This document shows positions 33,926 to 42,915 of a DNA stretch of 64,000 bases, one piece after another (within the stretch, counting starts at the first letter, position 1; every line of letters starts with the position of its first letter). The DNA comes from Henriciella sp. (GTDB lineage Bacteria; Pseudomonadota; Alphaproteobacteria; Caulobacterales; Hyphomonadaceae), in contig NZ_JAPYRE010000006.1 of the NCBI RefSeq assembly GCF_029936995.1, positions 102,001-166,000 of the forward strand, read 5' to 3'. Both the position numbers and the translations under genes were made by a program. The notes under the pieces were generated by a model. It saw only the letters and a program-made list of their open reading frames with translations. It did not search any database and was not told the origin of the DNA.

Positions 33926-34341
33926 TCGTCATCCACCACAATCCCGCTTGCGGAACATCGCGCAATGTATTGCGCCTGATCGAGGCGAGCGGGACCGGCC
34001 ATGTCGTGATCAACTATCTCGATACAGGCTGGACGCGGGCGCAACTGCTCGGCCTGTTTGCGGCCGCCGGGCTTACGCCGAGGACCGCGCTGCGCGAGAC
34101 GAAATCGCCGGCCGCGGAGCTGGGCCTGCTGGAGGCGGGGGTGAGCGAGGAGACGATCCTGGAGGCGATGCTGGAGCACCCTGTGCTGGTGAACCGGCCG
34201 ATCGTGTGTTCGCCCAGGGGCGTGCGTCTGTGCCGGCCGAGCGAGACCGTGCTCGAGCTGCTGGAGGCCCTGCCGCCCGGCCCGGTCTACAAGGAGGACG
34301 GGGAGTTGCTGATTGATGAAAGAGGAGAACGGGTTGGCTGA
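33922..34341 (+). CDS. arsC: Glutaredoxin-type arsenate reductase ArsC
   Basis: A 139-residue reductase of the glutaredoxin/ArsC class with the active-site motif [10 protein letters not shown] (catalytic Cys near residue 10) and the C-terminal [17 protein letters not shown] segment with the conserved arginines. It reduces arsenate to arsenite using glutathione and glutaredoxin, so that ACR3 can export the product. The start overlaps acr3 by four bases, and the end overlaps arsH. The enzyme is complete and of normal length. Confidence 0.95.
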   Translation: MIVIHHNPACGTSRNVLRLIEASGTGHVVINYLDTGWTRAQLLGLFAAAGLTPRTALRETKSPAAELGLLEAGVSEETILEAMLEHPVLVNRPIVCSPRGVRLCRPSETVLELLEALPPGPVYKEDGELLIDERGERVG

Positions 34342-35056
34342 AACAGAAGACACGTTCCCGGCATTGCATACTGAAAGCTTTCGCCAGATCGACCGAGAGA
34401 GCCTGCTCTCACCAGAACCCGGTCAGCACAGGCCGCGCATCCTGCTGCTGCATGGCTCGCTGCGTGAGCGCTCCTATTCGCGGCTGCTCAATGAGGAAGC
34501 TGCGCGCATCCTGCGGGCGCTCGGCTGCGAGACGCGGGTCTACGATCCCAAGGGCCTGCCGCTGGCAGATGGCGAGGAGGCCAGTCACCCCAAGGTCGCG
34601 GAACTGCGCGAAGCGGTGATCTGGAGCGAGGGCATGGTGTGGTGCTCGCCGGAGCGCCACGGGGCGATGTCCGGCGTGATGAAGACGCAGATCGACTGGA
34701 TCCCGCTGGCGCTTGGCGGGGTACGCCCGACACAGGGAAAGACGCTGGCCGTGATGCAGGTGAGCGGCGGCTCGCAGAGCTTCAATGCGGTCAACCAGCT
34801 GCGTATTCTCGGGCGCTGGATGCGCCTCATCACCATCCCCAACCAGTCGTCGGTGCCCAAGGCGTTCACCGAGTTCGAGGAGGATGGACGGATGATGGCC
34901 TCCCCGCTCTATGACCGCGTGGTCGACGTGATGGAGGAGCTGGTGAAGTTCACCCTGCTGACGCGCGACCGGGCGGACTACCTCGTCGACCGCTACAGCG
35001 AACGTAAGGAAAGCCCGGAGCAACTATCGAAACGGGTGAACCAGAAATCCATCTGA
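34316..35056 (+). CDS. arsH: ArsH NADPH-FMN oxidoreductase
   Basis: About 246 residues of the flavodoxin-like ArsH family. Features are [16 protein letters not shown] (FMN phosphate loop), [20 protein letters not shown] and the [19 protein letters not shown] stretch typical of ArsH. ArsH oxidises trivalent organoarsenicals and reduces quinones, so it extends resistance beyond inorganic arsenic. The start is unclear: ATG 34316 (or TTG 34313) or TTG 34334, the latter with AGAGGAG seven bases before it. It overlaps arsC in either case. Its stop directly abuts the convergent bioA stop (TGA/TCA). Confidence 0.93.
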   Translation: MKEENGLAETEDTFPALHTESFRQIDRESLLSPEPGQHRPRILLLHGSLRERSYSRLLNEEAARILRALGCETRVYDPKGLPLADGEEASHPKVAELREAVIWSEGMVWCSPERHGAMSGVMKTQIDWIPLALGGVRPTQGKTLAVMQVSGGSQSFNAVNQLRILGRWMRLITIPNQSSVPKAFTEFEEDGRMMASPLYDRVVDVMEELVKFTLLTRDRADYLVDRYSERKESPEQLSKRVNQKSI

Positions 35057-36325
35057 TCAGGCGGGCATTTCCCCGGCAAAGCGCGTGATGGCACCTGTGA
35101 GCGTTGAGAGATCATGCGGCGCGATGGTGTAGGCGGGCGTGAGATAGACGACCGGTCCGAGCGGACGGATGAAGGTGCCCTGCTCGATGAACCAGGCGCG
35201 CGCGGCGTCCACACTGAAGCTCTCGGCGAATTCGACGGCGGCAACCGCACCGCAAACGCGGACATCCTTCACCTGCAGAAGCTCTGCGAGGGGTGTGAGC
35301 TCGTCCTTTAGCTGGGCCTCGACGGTACGGACCTGCTCAAGCCGAGGCTCGCTCTCGAAGAGGTCGAGCCCGGCATTGGCGACCGCGCAGGCGAGTGCAT
35401 GGCCGGTAAAGGTCGGCCCGTGCATCAGGGCATCGTCGGCAGAGTCTGTGTGGAAGGCGGCGTAGACGCGCTTGCTGGCGATGGTGGCGGCCAGCGGGGT
35501 GACACCGCCGGTGAGGGCCTTGCCGAGGCACATGATGTCCGGCGTCACACCGGCGCGGGTGGCGGCGAACATCTCGCCCGTGCGCCCGAAGCCGGTGAAG
35601 ATCTCGTCGAAGATGAGCAGGACGCCGTGGCGGTCGCAGGCTGCACGGAGGGCCTGTAGCGTTTCCGGCGTGTGCATTTTCATGCCGCCTGCGCCCTGTA
35701 TGAGCGGCTCGACGAGAACCGCGGCGATGTCGTCATGGCTGGCGACGGTCTCTTCCAGAGCGGCAAGGCGCTCATCCGTGTCCGGCAGGTCGACGACATA
35801 TTGTTCGGGCACAACGCCGGAGAAGAGGCTGTGCATGCCTTCTTCCGGGTCGCAGACCGACATGGTGGCGAACGTGTCGCCATGATAGCCGCCAGTGAAC
35901 GAGACGAAGCGTGTCTTGCGCGCGCCGGTTTTGTTCATCGCATACTGGACGGCGACCTTCATCGCGACCTCGACGGCGACCGAGCCGGACTCGGTGAAGA
36001 AGACTTTCGAGAGGTCGCTGGGCGTGACGTCTGCGAGGCGTGCGGCAAGGCGGTAGGCCTGCTCATGGGCGATGCCGCCGAGCATGATGTGGGCCATCGT
36101 GTCGAGCTGGTCATGCGCGGCCTTCAGGAGGGCGGGGTGGTTGTAGCCGTGAACGTTGGTCCACCAGCTGCCGACTCCATCGACCAGGGAAGTGCCATCA
36201 GCCATCTTCAGGCGGGTCCCGGCGGTCGCGGCGATAGGGGCAGGCGAGGGCTGCGTTTTCATCTGCGCGTAGGGCAGCCAGATATGTTCCAGCCCTGTGG
36301 TGAACCATTCACTGTGCTCGGCCAT
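35057..36325 (-). CDS. bioA: Adenosylmethionine-8-amino-7-oxononanoate transaminase
   Basis: A 422-residue class III aminotransferase that makes 7,8-diaminononanoate for biotin. The PLP lysine is in MCLGKALTGG (Lys269); the motif EIFTGFGRTG before it and the start WLPYAQMKTQPSPAP identify BioA rather than other omega transaminases. It is divergent from bioF-bioD, with a 93-base gap, and converges on arsH with no space for a terminator. I see no BirA or BioR box in the gap. The bioB gene is not in the window. Confidence 0.95.
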   Translation of the reverse strand: MAEHSEWFTTGLEHIWLPYAQMKTQPSPAPIAATAGTRLKMADGTSLVDGVGSWWTNVHGYNHPALLKAAHDQLDTMAHIMLGGIAHEQAYRLAARLADVTPSDLSKVFFTESGSVAVEVAMKVAVQYAMNKTGARKTRFVSFTGGYHGDTFATMSVCDPEEGMHSLFSGVVPEQYVVDLPDTDERLAALEETVASHDDIAAVLVEPLIQGAGGMKMHTPETLQALRAACDRHGVLLIFDEIFTGFGRTGEMFAATRAGVTPDIMCLGKALTGGVTPLAATIASKRVYAAFHTDSADDALMHGPTFTGHALACAVANAGLDLFESEPRLEQVRTVEAQLKDELTPLAELLQVKDVRVCGAVAAVEFAESFSVDAARAWFIEQGTFIRPLGPVVYLTPAYTIAPHDLSTLTGAITRFAGEMPA

Positions 36326-36418
36326 GTGTTTTTAGCCCTCCTGATGATGGGTGTGACTTGCAGGTGCGCTGGGTGTCAGTAGGACGGGCGGCGAGCAAGG
36401 TCGAGGACTGCCAACTGC

Positions 36419-37549
36419 ATGACGTCTTTAGAGCGACTGACAGCCTATGCCGGGGCGCGGCTGGAGAAACTGCATGCGCGCGGCCAGCACCGCACTTTAA
36501 AGCCGACCCGGCGTATGGACGGCGCACGGGCAGAGCGGGCCGGGCGGGCCGGACGCGATCTCGTCTCTTTCTGCGATAATGATTACCTGTCGCTTTCCTG
36601 TGACCCGCGGCTGGTGGCGGCCTCGCAGGAGACAGCTGCGCGCTATGGTGTGGGGGCCGGGGCTTCGCGGCTGATCACGGGTGACTGTCCGCTGAATGGA
36701 CAGCTGGAACAGACACTGGCGCAGATGAAGGGACAGGAAGCGTGCCTGGTCTTCGGGTCAGGCTATCTCGCCAATGTCGGCACCATCCCTGCACTGGTGG
36801 GCAAGGGCGATACGATCCTGATGGATGCGCTTTCCCATTCCTGCATGCATGCGGGGGCGCGGCTGTCCGGTGCGGAGATCCGTGTGTTTCGCCATAATGA
36901 CATGGACCATGCAGCTGAACTTATAGCGGAGGCACCGGGGCAGGTACTCGTCCTGACCGAGACAGTGTTCTCGATGGACGGCGACCTGGCGCCGCTGGAA
37001 GAACTGGGCGCGCTGTGTGAAGCACATGGTGCGTGGCTGATGACAGATGACGCGCACGGGCTCGGCATTGTCGAACAGGCTAATCCGGCGCTGGTGCAGA
37101 TGGGCACACTTTCCAAGGCCGCCGGGGCGTATGGCGGCTATGTCTGCGGGCCCGCACCTGTCATCGACATGCTGGTGAGCCGGGCGCGCAGCCTCGTCTA
37201 TACGACCGGGCTGCCGCCAACTGTACTCGCCTCGGCGCTGGCAGCGCTGGAGGTGATGCAAGACGAGCCGGAGCGAGCTGCCCGTGCCCGTGGCAACGCG
37301 GTGCTCTTTTGTGAACTGATGGATCTGCCATCGCCGGATAGCGTGATCGTGCCTGTGGTGATCGGAGAGGAAGCCCGCGCACTGGCCATGTCCACCGCGC
37401 TTGAAGAGGCGGGGTATCTGGTCACGGCGATCCGCCCACCGACGGTGCCGGAGGGCACATCGCGCCTTCGGATCACTTTCGCGGCCGGGCACTCGCAAGC
37501 AGATGTGCGCGGGCTGGCGGCCGCACTCAAGGAGGCTTATCGGGGATGA
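36419..37549 (+). CDS. bioF: 8-Amino-7-oxononanoate synthase
   Basis: A 376-residue PLP enzyme that condenses pimeloyl-thioester with alanine. The lysine is in GTLSKAAGAYGG (Lys233), preceded by TETVFSMDGDLAPLEEL and LMTDDAHGLG. SHSCMHAGARLSG and ASRLITGDC, also present, are BioF features. The N-terminal 45 residues are rich in Arg and Ala. It leads a rightward operon with bioD (overlap of four bases) and cobU. The start ATG 36419 gives the usual N-terminus; no stronger alternative is seen. Confidence 0.94.
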   Translation: MTSLERLTAYAGARLEKLHARGQHRTLKPTRRMDGARAERAGRAGRDLVSFCDNDYLSLSCDPRLVAASQETAARYGVGAGASRLITGDCPLNGQLEQTLAQMKGQEACLVFGSGYLANVGTIPALVGKGDTILMDALSHSCMHAGARLSGAEIRVFRHNDMDHAAELIAEAPGQVLVLTETVFSMDGDLAPLEELGALCEAHGAWLMTDDAHGLGIVEQANPALVQMGTLSKAAGAYGGYVCGPAPVIDMLVSRARSLVYTTGLPPTVLASALAALEVMQDEPERAARARGNAVLFCELMDLPSPDSVIVPVVIGEEARALAMSTALEEAGYLVTAIRPPTVPEGTSRLRITFAAGHSQADVRGLAAALKEAYRG

Positions 37550-38193
37550 CAGGTTATTTCGTGACAGCCATCGGCACCGAAATCGGCAAGACCTATATCA
37601 GCGCGCAGCTGCTTGAGGGCTGGCGCGCGGCTGGCAGGACGGTGCAGGCCATAAAGCCGGTAATGAGCGGCTTTGGCGAGGATGCGCTGGATGCCTCGGA
37701 TGCCGGGCAGTTGCTTGCCGCCTGTGGGCGGGACGTAGCGCCGGAAACCGTTTCCGAAATCTGCCTGCATCGTTTCGAGGCTCCGCTCGCCCCGAATGTT
37801 GCCATGCGGAAGGCTGGCGTCGTGCAGGACTATGGAGCAATCCTGTCATTCGTCAGGGGCCGGATGGAAGCAGCGGGCGCGGACATCAACCTGGTCGAAG
37901 GCGCGGGCGGGGTGATGTCACCGCTGACAGACGACCGGTTACAGATCGACTTGATGGCCGACCTTGGCCTGCCCGTCATCCTGGTGGCAGCGCCTTATCT
38001 CGGCGCGGTCTCGCATACGCTGAGTGCCATCGATGTGCTGCGTGGGCGCGGGCTGGAGATAGCCCAGCTGATTATTTCGCAGCCTGACCCTGATAGCCCG
38101 CCCCCTGAGAGCCTTGGTCATGAGGTTGACCTGTTCAGGCAGGTGCCATGGCAGGGCGTTGCGCATGGCGTGAAGGTGGGACTCCTGAAATAA
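37546..38193 (+). CDS. bioD: Dethiobiotin synthetase
   Basis: A 215-residue P-loop ligase that closes the ureido ring of dethiobiotin. The P-loop region is TAIGTEIGKTYISAQL, near the start; KPVMSGF and the GAGGVMSPL motif are also BioD-like. The start overlaps bioF (ATGA). Downstream, cobU follows with at most 41 bases between them, so biotin and cobalamin genes appear to share one transcript. The last step enzyme, BioB, must be encoded elsewhere. Confidence 0.95.
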   Translation: MTGYFVTAIGTEIGKTYISAQLLEGWRAAGRTVQAIKPVMSGFGEDALDASDAGQLLAACGRDVAPETVSEICLHRFEAPLAPNVAMRKAGVVQDYGAILSFVRGRMEAAGADINLVEGAGGVMSPLTDDRLQIDLMADLGLPVILVAAPYLGAVSHTLSAIDVLRGRGLEIAQLIISQPDPDSPPPESLGHEVDLFRQVPWQGVAHGVKVGLLK

Positions 38194-38234
38194 GGGGAAT
38201 GGATACGGGGCGGCTGCTGGGTTATGCCGGGCCC

Positions 38235-38744
38235 ATGGCAATTACCCTCATTCTCGGTGGCGCGCGTTCCGGCAAAAGCCGCCGCGCCCAGGCCCTGGCC
38301 GAAGCGGCCGGCCCGGCCCGTGTCTATATGGCGACCGCAGAAGCGCTGGATTCGGAAATGGCAGACCGCATAGCGCGTCACCAGCAGGAGAGGGGCGAGG
38401 GCTGGCGCACGATCGAGGCGCGGCTGGACCTGGCCTTTCCGCTTGAGAAGGAGATCAGGCCCGGCGAGATCGTCCTGGTCGATTGCCTGACACTCTGGCT
38501 CTCTAACCTGATGCATCATGAACGGGATGTGGAAGCCGAGGTGCAGGCATTGTGCGAGAGACTTCAGTGCACAGGCCATGACATCATATTGGTGTCGAAC
38601 GAGGTTGGCCTCGGCCTTGTCCCGGAAACGCCGCTGGGCCGGGCGTTCAGGGATGCGCAGGGGCGGCTGAACCAGCAGTTGGCTGAGGTGTCAGACAGGG
38701 TGGAGTTTATTGCTGCCGGGCTGCCCCTGACACTCAAGGACTGA
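38235..38744 (+). CDS. cobU: Adenosylcobinamide kinase/guanylyltransferase CobU
   Basis: A 169-residue enzyme that phosphorylates adenosylcobinamide and transfers GMP to it. The P-loop GGARSGKS is near the start, and the NEVGLGLVPETPLGRAFRD segment is diagnostic. The catalytic histidine region (ARHQQERGEGWRT) is present. ATG 38235 fits the family start; ATG 38199, in frame, lies after AAGGGGA but with no spacer. It ends by overlapping the convergent cobD by 11 bases. It joins the late cobalamin genes on the opposite strand. Confidence 0.92.
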   Translation: MAITLILGGARSGKSRRAQALAEAAGPARVYMATAEALDSEMADRIARHQQERGEGWRTIEARLDLAFPLEKEIRPGEIVLVDCLTLWLSNLMHHERDVEAEVQALCERLQCTGHDIILVSNEVGLGLVPETPLGRAFRDAQGRLNQQLAEVSDRVEFIAAGLPLTLKD

Positions 38745-39726
38745 GCGCGGCGGCAAGCCGGGCTTCAGCGTCCGCATCCGGGGGCAGGCCGATGCGCAGG
38801 TGGCGGGCTGACCAGTCAAAGCGGCGGACATAAATTCCGGCGCGGGCGAGTTTTTCCCATAGCCCTGTGGCGTCTTCTGTCTCGATAAAACGAAAGAGAT
38901 CGGTGCCGCCTGCAAGCGCAAGTCCAGCATTCTCAAGAATGATGTCGAGGCGTTGGCGAGCGGCGGCCAGCCGTGCGCGGGTTTCGGCCTGCCAGGCGAG
39001 GTCGCCATAGCAACGAGCGCCGACATCGAGGGCGGGGCCATTCACGGGCCAGACGCCGAGTTTCTCCTGCATGCCGGTCAGTATGGCGGTCGGGGCGAGC
39101 AGTGCGCCGAGACGCAGGCCTGCCAGTCCGAAGAACTTGCCGAAGGAACGCAGGACAATCAGCCCGTCACGCCCTGTGCGTGATGCAAGGCTCAGGGCGG
39201 GGTCGAGATCGGCATAGGCCTCATCCACGATCAGCCAGCCGCCGCGTACAGCGAGCCTGTCACAGGCCGCAAGAAGGTCGTCCAGGGCAAAGGTGCGCCC
39301 ATCCGGATTGTTGGGCTGGCAGAGGACGATGGCGTCGGCTTCGTCTGCCGTGTCGAGCGGGTCAGCTGTCTCGATGAGTTCACATCCAGCAGCGCGCCAG
39401 ACACGCGCATGATCGCCATAGGATGGCGACAGGGTGGCAACGCGCCGCGGGGCGATGATGGTGGGTAGGAGGCGAATAAGAAGCTCGCTGCCCGGCGCGA
39501 TCAGGAGATGGTCCTGCGGGGCGTTGAAGGCGTGCGCCATCGCGGTGTGGCAGGCATGGTAGGCTGCCTGTGTGGGCAGGTGTTCGAAGGCTTCGGCCGG
39601 TATTGGGTCAACGGGACAGGGCCACGGATTTATACCGGTGGAAAGGTCGAGCCACGGCGCGGGAGCATCGGGAAAGTGAGCGCGCATCCGGTCCAGCGCG
39701 CCGCCATGTAACAGGTCGTCCTTCAT
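38734..39726 (-). CDS. cobD: Threonine-phosphate decarboxylase (CobD/CobC type)
   Basis: A 330-residue PLP enzyme of the aminotransferase I fold that decarboxylates L-threonine phosphate to aminopropanol phosphate, the linker in cobalamin. Features are LDLSTGINPWPCP at about 25-40 (the threonine-phosphate region), VLCQPNNPDGR, and the PLP lysine in RSFGKFFGLAGLRLG. The frame extends to 39975 but overlaps cbiB; ATG 39726, overlapping the cbiB stop, is preferred. It is the last gene of the riboswitch-controlled operon. The name differs by system: cobD in Salmonella, cobC in Pseudomonas. Confidence 0.9.
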   Translation of the reverse strand: MKDDLLHGGALDRMRAHFPDAPAPWLDLSTGINPWPCPVDPIPAEAFEHLPTQAAYHACHTAMAHAFNAPQDHLLIAPGSELLIRLLPTIIAPRRVATLSPSYGDHARVWRAAGCELIETADPLDTADEADAIVLCQPNNPDGRTFALDDLLAACDRLAVRGGWLIVDEAYADLDPALSLASRTGRDGLIVLRSFGKFFGLAGLRLGALLAPTAILTGMQEKLGVWPVNGPALDVGARCYGDLAWQAETRARLAAARQRLDIILENAGLALAGGTDLFRFIETEDATGLWEKLARAGIYVRRFDWSARHLRIGLPPDADAEARLAAALSP

Positions 39727-40676
39727 GCGACCTCCAGCAGGAGAGCGATGGCGACGAGGAGGCAAGCACCGAGCGCCAAGGCCCGCACGTAAAGCTTGAG
39801 CCCCTGTCTTATATGCTCCGGCGCTGGATCGCCCGCGCCTTGATTGAGCCAGGGTTCGTGGCTGGTCGTCTCGCCATAGCTGCGGGGGCCGGAGAGGCGC
39901 ACACCGAGGGCGCCAGCCATGGCGGCTTCCGGCCAGCCGGCATTGGGCGAGCGGTGTTTGCGGGCATCCCGCCACATAATCTTGAAGGCGGAAAGCTTTC
40001 CGGAAGCAGCCGCGACCAGCAGGCCGGTGAGGCGGGCAGGGATGAGATTGGCCGCATCGTCCAGGCGTGCAGCGAAACCGCCAAAGGCACTGTAGCGCTC
40101 ATTCCGATGTCCTATCATGGAGTCGAGCGTATTCACTGCCTTGTAGGCGGCAAGTCCCGGCAGGCCGAAAATGGCCCCCCAGAACAGCGGTGCTGTGACG
40201 CCATCCGACGCGTTCTCGGCGAGGCTTTCAAGGGAGGCGCGGGACATGCCGGGGGTGTCGAGCCGGGACGGGTCGCGCCCGACAATGGCCGAAACAGCGC
40301 TGCGGGCAGCTTCCATGTCGCCTGTGGTAAGGGGATAGGCGACGCGAGCGACATGGGCGTAGAGGCTCCGCGAGGCGATGAGGCTGGAGGCAATCAGGGC
40401 TTCGACGGTAAAGCCTGCGGGTGTGTCCGGCAGTGTGAATGCGATGCAGGCGGCGAGAAGGATTGCGAGGGTGATGGCGGTGAGGCTGGCGGTGGCGCCT
40501 GCGATATAGCGCCATGTGTGTGGCCAGGTGGAGCGGTTGAGGGTGTCATCAAGCCAGCGGATGACCCAGCCGAACCAGACAACCGGATGGCGTATCAGCC
40601 TGTAGAGCCAGTCCGGCCAGCCGAAGAGGGCTTCGATGGCCCAGGCTGCAAGCATGAGGGCCGGCGCGGACATCAT
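39723..40676 (-). CDS. cbiB: Adenosylcobinamide-phosphate synthase CbiB/CobD
   Basis: A 317-residue inner-membrane enzyme with several hydrophobic segments that attaches aminopropanol phosphate to adenosylcobyric acid. Conserved features are RHPVVWFGWVIRWLD near the N-terminus, SLESLAENASDGVTAPLFW, and the AYKAVNTLDSMIGHRNERY segment. It overlaps both cobQ and cobD by four bases. This gene is called cbiB in Salmonella and cobD in Pseudomonas, which clashes with the name of its neighbour. Confidence 0.94.
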   Translation of the reverse strand: MMSAPALMLAAWAIEALFGWPDWLYRLIRHPVVWFGWVIRWLDDTLNRSTWPHTWRYIAGATASLTAITLAILLAACIAFTLPDTPAGFTVEALIASSLIASRSLYAHVARVAYPLTTGDMEAARSAVSAIVGRDPSRLDTPGMSRASLESLAENASDGVTAPLFWGAIFGLPGLAAYKAVNTLDSMIGHRNERYSAFGGFAARLDDAANLIPARLTGLLVAAASGKLSAFKIMWRDARKHRSPNAGWPEAAMAGALGVRLSGPRSYGETTSHEPWLNQGAGDPAPEHIRQGLKLYVRALALGACLLVAIALLLEVA

Positions 40677-42157
40677 GGTGCAGGCTGCCAGCCGGGGGGC
40701 TGGGCCGTGGCGAAAAGGGCGTCGATGTCGACAGCCGCCTCAACCCCGTTAGCGAGTGCATCGAGCGCTTTTTCGACGGCGGCCCCATAGTCGAGCGTGG
40801 TGTGTCCGTTCCCGCCGGCGGCGGCGAGCCAGGCACGGCGGAAGCTGTCGCTTGTAAAAGCGCCGTGCAGATAGGTGCCCTGTATGCGCCCGTCCGGGCT
40901 TTGCGCGCCGTCGGTTTCGCCGCCGAGGGTGAAAAGCGGGCGGGACGTATCCGGCCCGGTGGTGCGCCCGGTGTGGATCTCGTAGCCGGAGACGGCTTCG
41001 CCCGTGCGTGTACAGGTACCACTGGCCGGGGCGACATGCTTGTCCGGGGTCATCACGGTGTCGACATCAAGCAGGCCGAGGCCATGGGCGCTTCCAGCCT
41101 CGCCATCAATGCCGTTTGGGTCGGCGATATGCCGTCCGAGCATCTGGTAGCCGCCGCAGATGCCGAGTACGTGCCCGCCTGCGCGGGCATGGGCGATGAT
41201 GTCATGGTCCCAGCCTTGTGCGCGCAGGAAGGCGAGATCACCGAGTGTCGACTTGGTGCCGAACAGGATGATCATGTCGGTGTCGCGCGAAATGGGGCGG
41301 CCTGGCGGAATCCATTCGAAGTCCACGTCACTCTCAAATCTGAGCGGGTCGGCATCATCGAAATTGGCCATGCGCGAGAGCATGGGCGCGGCGACCTTCA
41401 GGCCGCTGCCGGAGCGTGTGGCTGGCTGGTCAAGGATGACGGCGTCCTCTGCGGGCAGCTGGCTCGTGGCGCTGAGCCAGGGGATGACGCCGAAACAGGG
41501 CCAGCCTGTATGGGCTTCGATGGCATCTACGCCAGCGTCGAACAGGGCCGGATCGCCGCGGAACTTGTTGATGAGGAAGCCGCCAATCATTGCGGCGTCT
41601 TCCGGCGCGAGGACGGTCTTCGTTCCGGCGAGGCTCGCGATGACGCCGCCTTTCTCGATGTCGCCAATGAGGCAGACGGGCACGCCGGCCCGGCAGGCAA
41701 AGCCCATATTCGCGATGTCGCGGTCACGCAGATTGATTTCCGAGGGGCTCCCCGCGCCTTCGACGAGGACAAGGTCATGCGCCGCTGAAAGACGCTCGAA
41801 ACTCTCCATGACAGGCGCCATGAGCCGGGCGCGGCGGGACATGTAGTCTGCCGCTTCCAATGCTTCGACGGCCTGGCCATGCACGACGATCTGGGCACGG
41901 CGGTCTGTTTCCGGCTTGAGGAGGACAGGGTTGAAATCGGTGTGCGGTTCAAGCCCGCAGGCAAGGGCCTGAAGCGCTTGTGCGCGCCCGATCTCTCCTC
42001 CGTCCGGACAGGCAGCGGCATTGTTCGACATGTTCTGCGGTTTGAACGGGGCGACGCTGAGACCCCGGCGTCTGGCGATGCGGCAGAGGGCAGCGGTGAG
42101 CACGGACTTACCGACATCCGAGCCGGTGCCCTGAAGCATCAGCGCACGTGCGCTCAT
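40673..42157 (-). CDS. cobQ: Cobyric acid synthase
   Basis: A 494-residue glutamine amidotransferase that amidates the b, d, e and g side chains. The N-terminal dethiobiotin-synthetase-like domain has LQGTGSDVGKSVL (residues 8-20), and the C-terminal glutamine amidotransferase domain has the nucleophile Cys334 (LGICGGYQML) and a late GTYLHGAF histidine motif. The length and domain order fit CobQ/CbiP, not CobB. The start overlaps btuD by four bases. It shares the operon with transport and late B12 genes. Confidence 0.95.
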   Translation of the reverse strand: MSARALMLQGTGSDVGKSVLTAALCRIARRRGLSVAPFKPQNMSNNAAACPDGGEIGRAQALQALACGLEPHTDFNPVLLKPETDRRAQIVVHGQAVEALEAADYMSRRARLMAPVMESFERLSAAHDLVLVEGAGSPSEINLRDRDIANMGFACRAGVPVCLIGDIEKGGVIASLAGTKTVLAPEDAAMIGGFLINKFRGDPALFDAGVDAIEAHTGWPCFGVIPWLSATSQLPAEDAVILDQPATRSGSGLKVAAPMLSRMANFDDADPLRFESDVDFEWIPPGRPISRDTDMIILFGTKSTLGDLAFLRAQGWDHDIIAHARAGGHVLGICGGYQMLGRHIADPNGIDGEAGSAHGLGLLDVDTVMTPDKHVAPASGTCTRTGEAVSGYEIHTGRTTGPDTSRPLFTLGGETDGAQSPDGRIQGTYLHGAFTSDSFRRAWLAAAGGNGHTTLDYGAAVEKALDALANGVEAAVDIDALFATAQPPGWQPAP

Positions 42158-42915
42158 ATCGCGCCCTCTATCTCGATATTAAGCCCGCCGATGCGGGCTT
42201 TCACGCCGTAGACGTCGGCCATGCGCTGTTCGGTCAGGGTTTCAGCGGGCGGGCCATCGGCGATGATCCGGCCTTCTTTCATCCAGACCAGACGGCTGGC
42301 ATAGCGGGCTGCGAGCGGGATGTCGTGAAGGACAACGAGGGCGCCGCCGCCCCGGTCAACGAACTGGCGGACCATGTCCATGACGCGGAACTGGTGGCGC
42401 GGGTCGAGCGCGGCGACGGGCTCATCCGCGATAAGTAGCGGCGCTTCGGCGGCGAAGGCGCGTGCGCAGTGAACACGGGCGAGTTCGCCGCCGGAGAGCG
42501 TGTCGGTACGCCGATGCGAGAGGCCTGCAAGGTCACAGATGGTGATGGCGCGGTCGATGGCAGCGGCGTCTTCCTTGCTGAGCCGGCCAGGGGCTGCGCC
42601 ATAGGCAAACCGGCCGAGGGCCACGACATCGCGCACCGTGTTCGGCCAGGCGAGCGGGCGCAGTTGCGGCAGATAGGCGATCTGGCGGGCGCGCTGCATA
42701 GGGGAAAGGCGTGTGCTTTCAGTGCCGCCAAGCGTTGCGTTGCCGGAGTCGGGTTTGACGAGGCCGAGCGCGGCGCGCAGGAGACTGGTTTTGCCCGCGC
42801 CGTTTGGCCCGAGAAGGGCAACCAGTTCGCCAGGGGCGAGGCGCAGTTCTGCGCCTTCGACGAGCGTGGCGTCCCCGGCTTTGGCGGTGAGGCTGGTGGT
42901 GACGAGTTCAGTCAT
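42154..42915 (-). CDS. btuD: Cobalamin-type ABC transporter ATPase
   Basis: A 253-residue ATPase. Walker A is LLGPNGAGKTSLL, the signature is LSGGELARVHCARAFA, and Walker B is PLLIADEPVAALD, followed by the switch HD in VVLHDIPLAARYA. It belongs to the iron-siderophore/cobalamin importer subfamily. ATG 42915 overlaps the permease stop by eight bases; a longer frame to 42948 is less likely. Together with the permease, the binding protein and BtuB it should import corrinoids. Confidence 0.92.
   Translation of the reverse strand: MTELVTTSLTAKAGDATLVEGAELRLAPGELVALLGPNGAGKTSLLRAALGLVKPDSGNATLGGTESTRLSPMQRARQIAYLPQLRPLAWPNTVRDVVALGRFAYGAAPGRLSKEDAAAIDRAITICDLAGLSHRRTDTLSGGELARVHCARAFAAEAPLLIADEPVAALDPRHQFRVMDMVRQFVDRGGGALVVLHDIPLAARYASRLVWMKEGRIIADGPPAETLTEQRMADVYGVKARIGGLNIEIEGAI

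Noticed and set aside
36326-36418. BioR or BirA operator in the bioA/bioF gap
   Set aside because: I looked for TTATCTATAA-like and TTGTAA-like boxes and found none in these 93 bases.
39570-40790. A 406-residue open frame antisense to cbiB and cobD
   Set aside because: It lies over two well-supported genes, shows no family motif and has the Gly/Arg/Ala-rich composition typical of shadow frames in GC-rich DNA.
40802-41788. A 328-residue open frame antisense to cobQ
   Set aside because: cobQ has its catalytic motifs in the other frame; this frame shows no recognisable domain.
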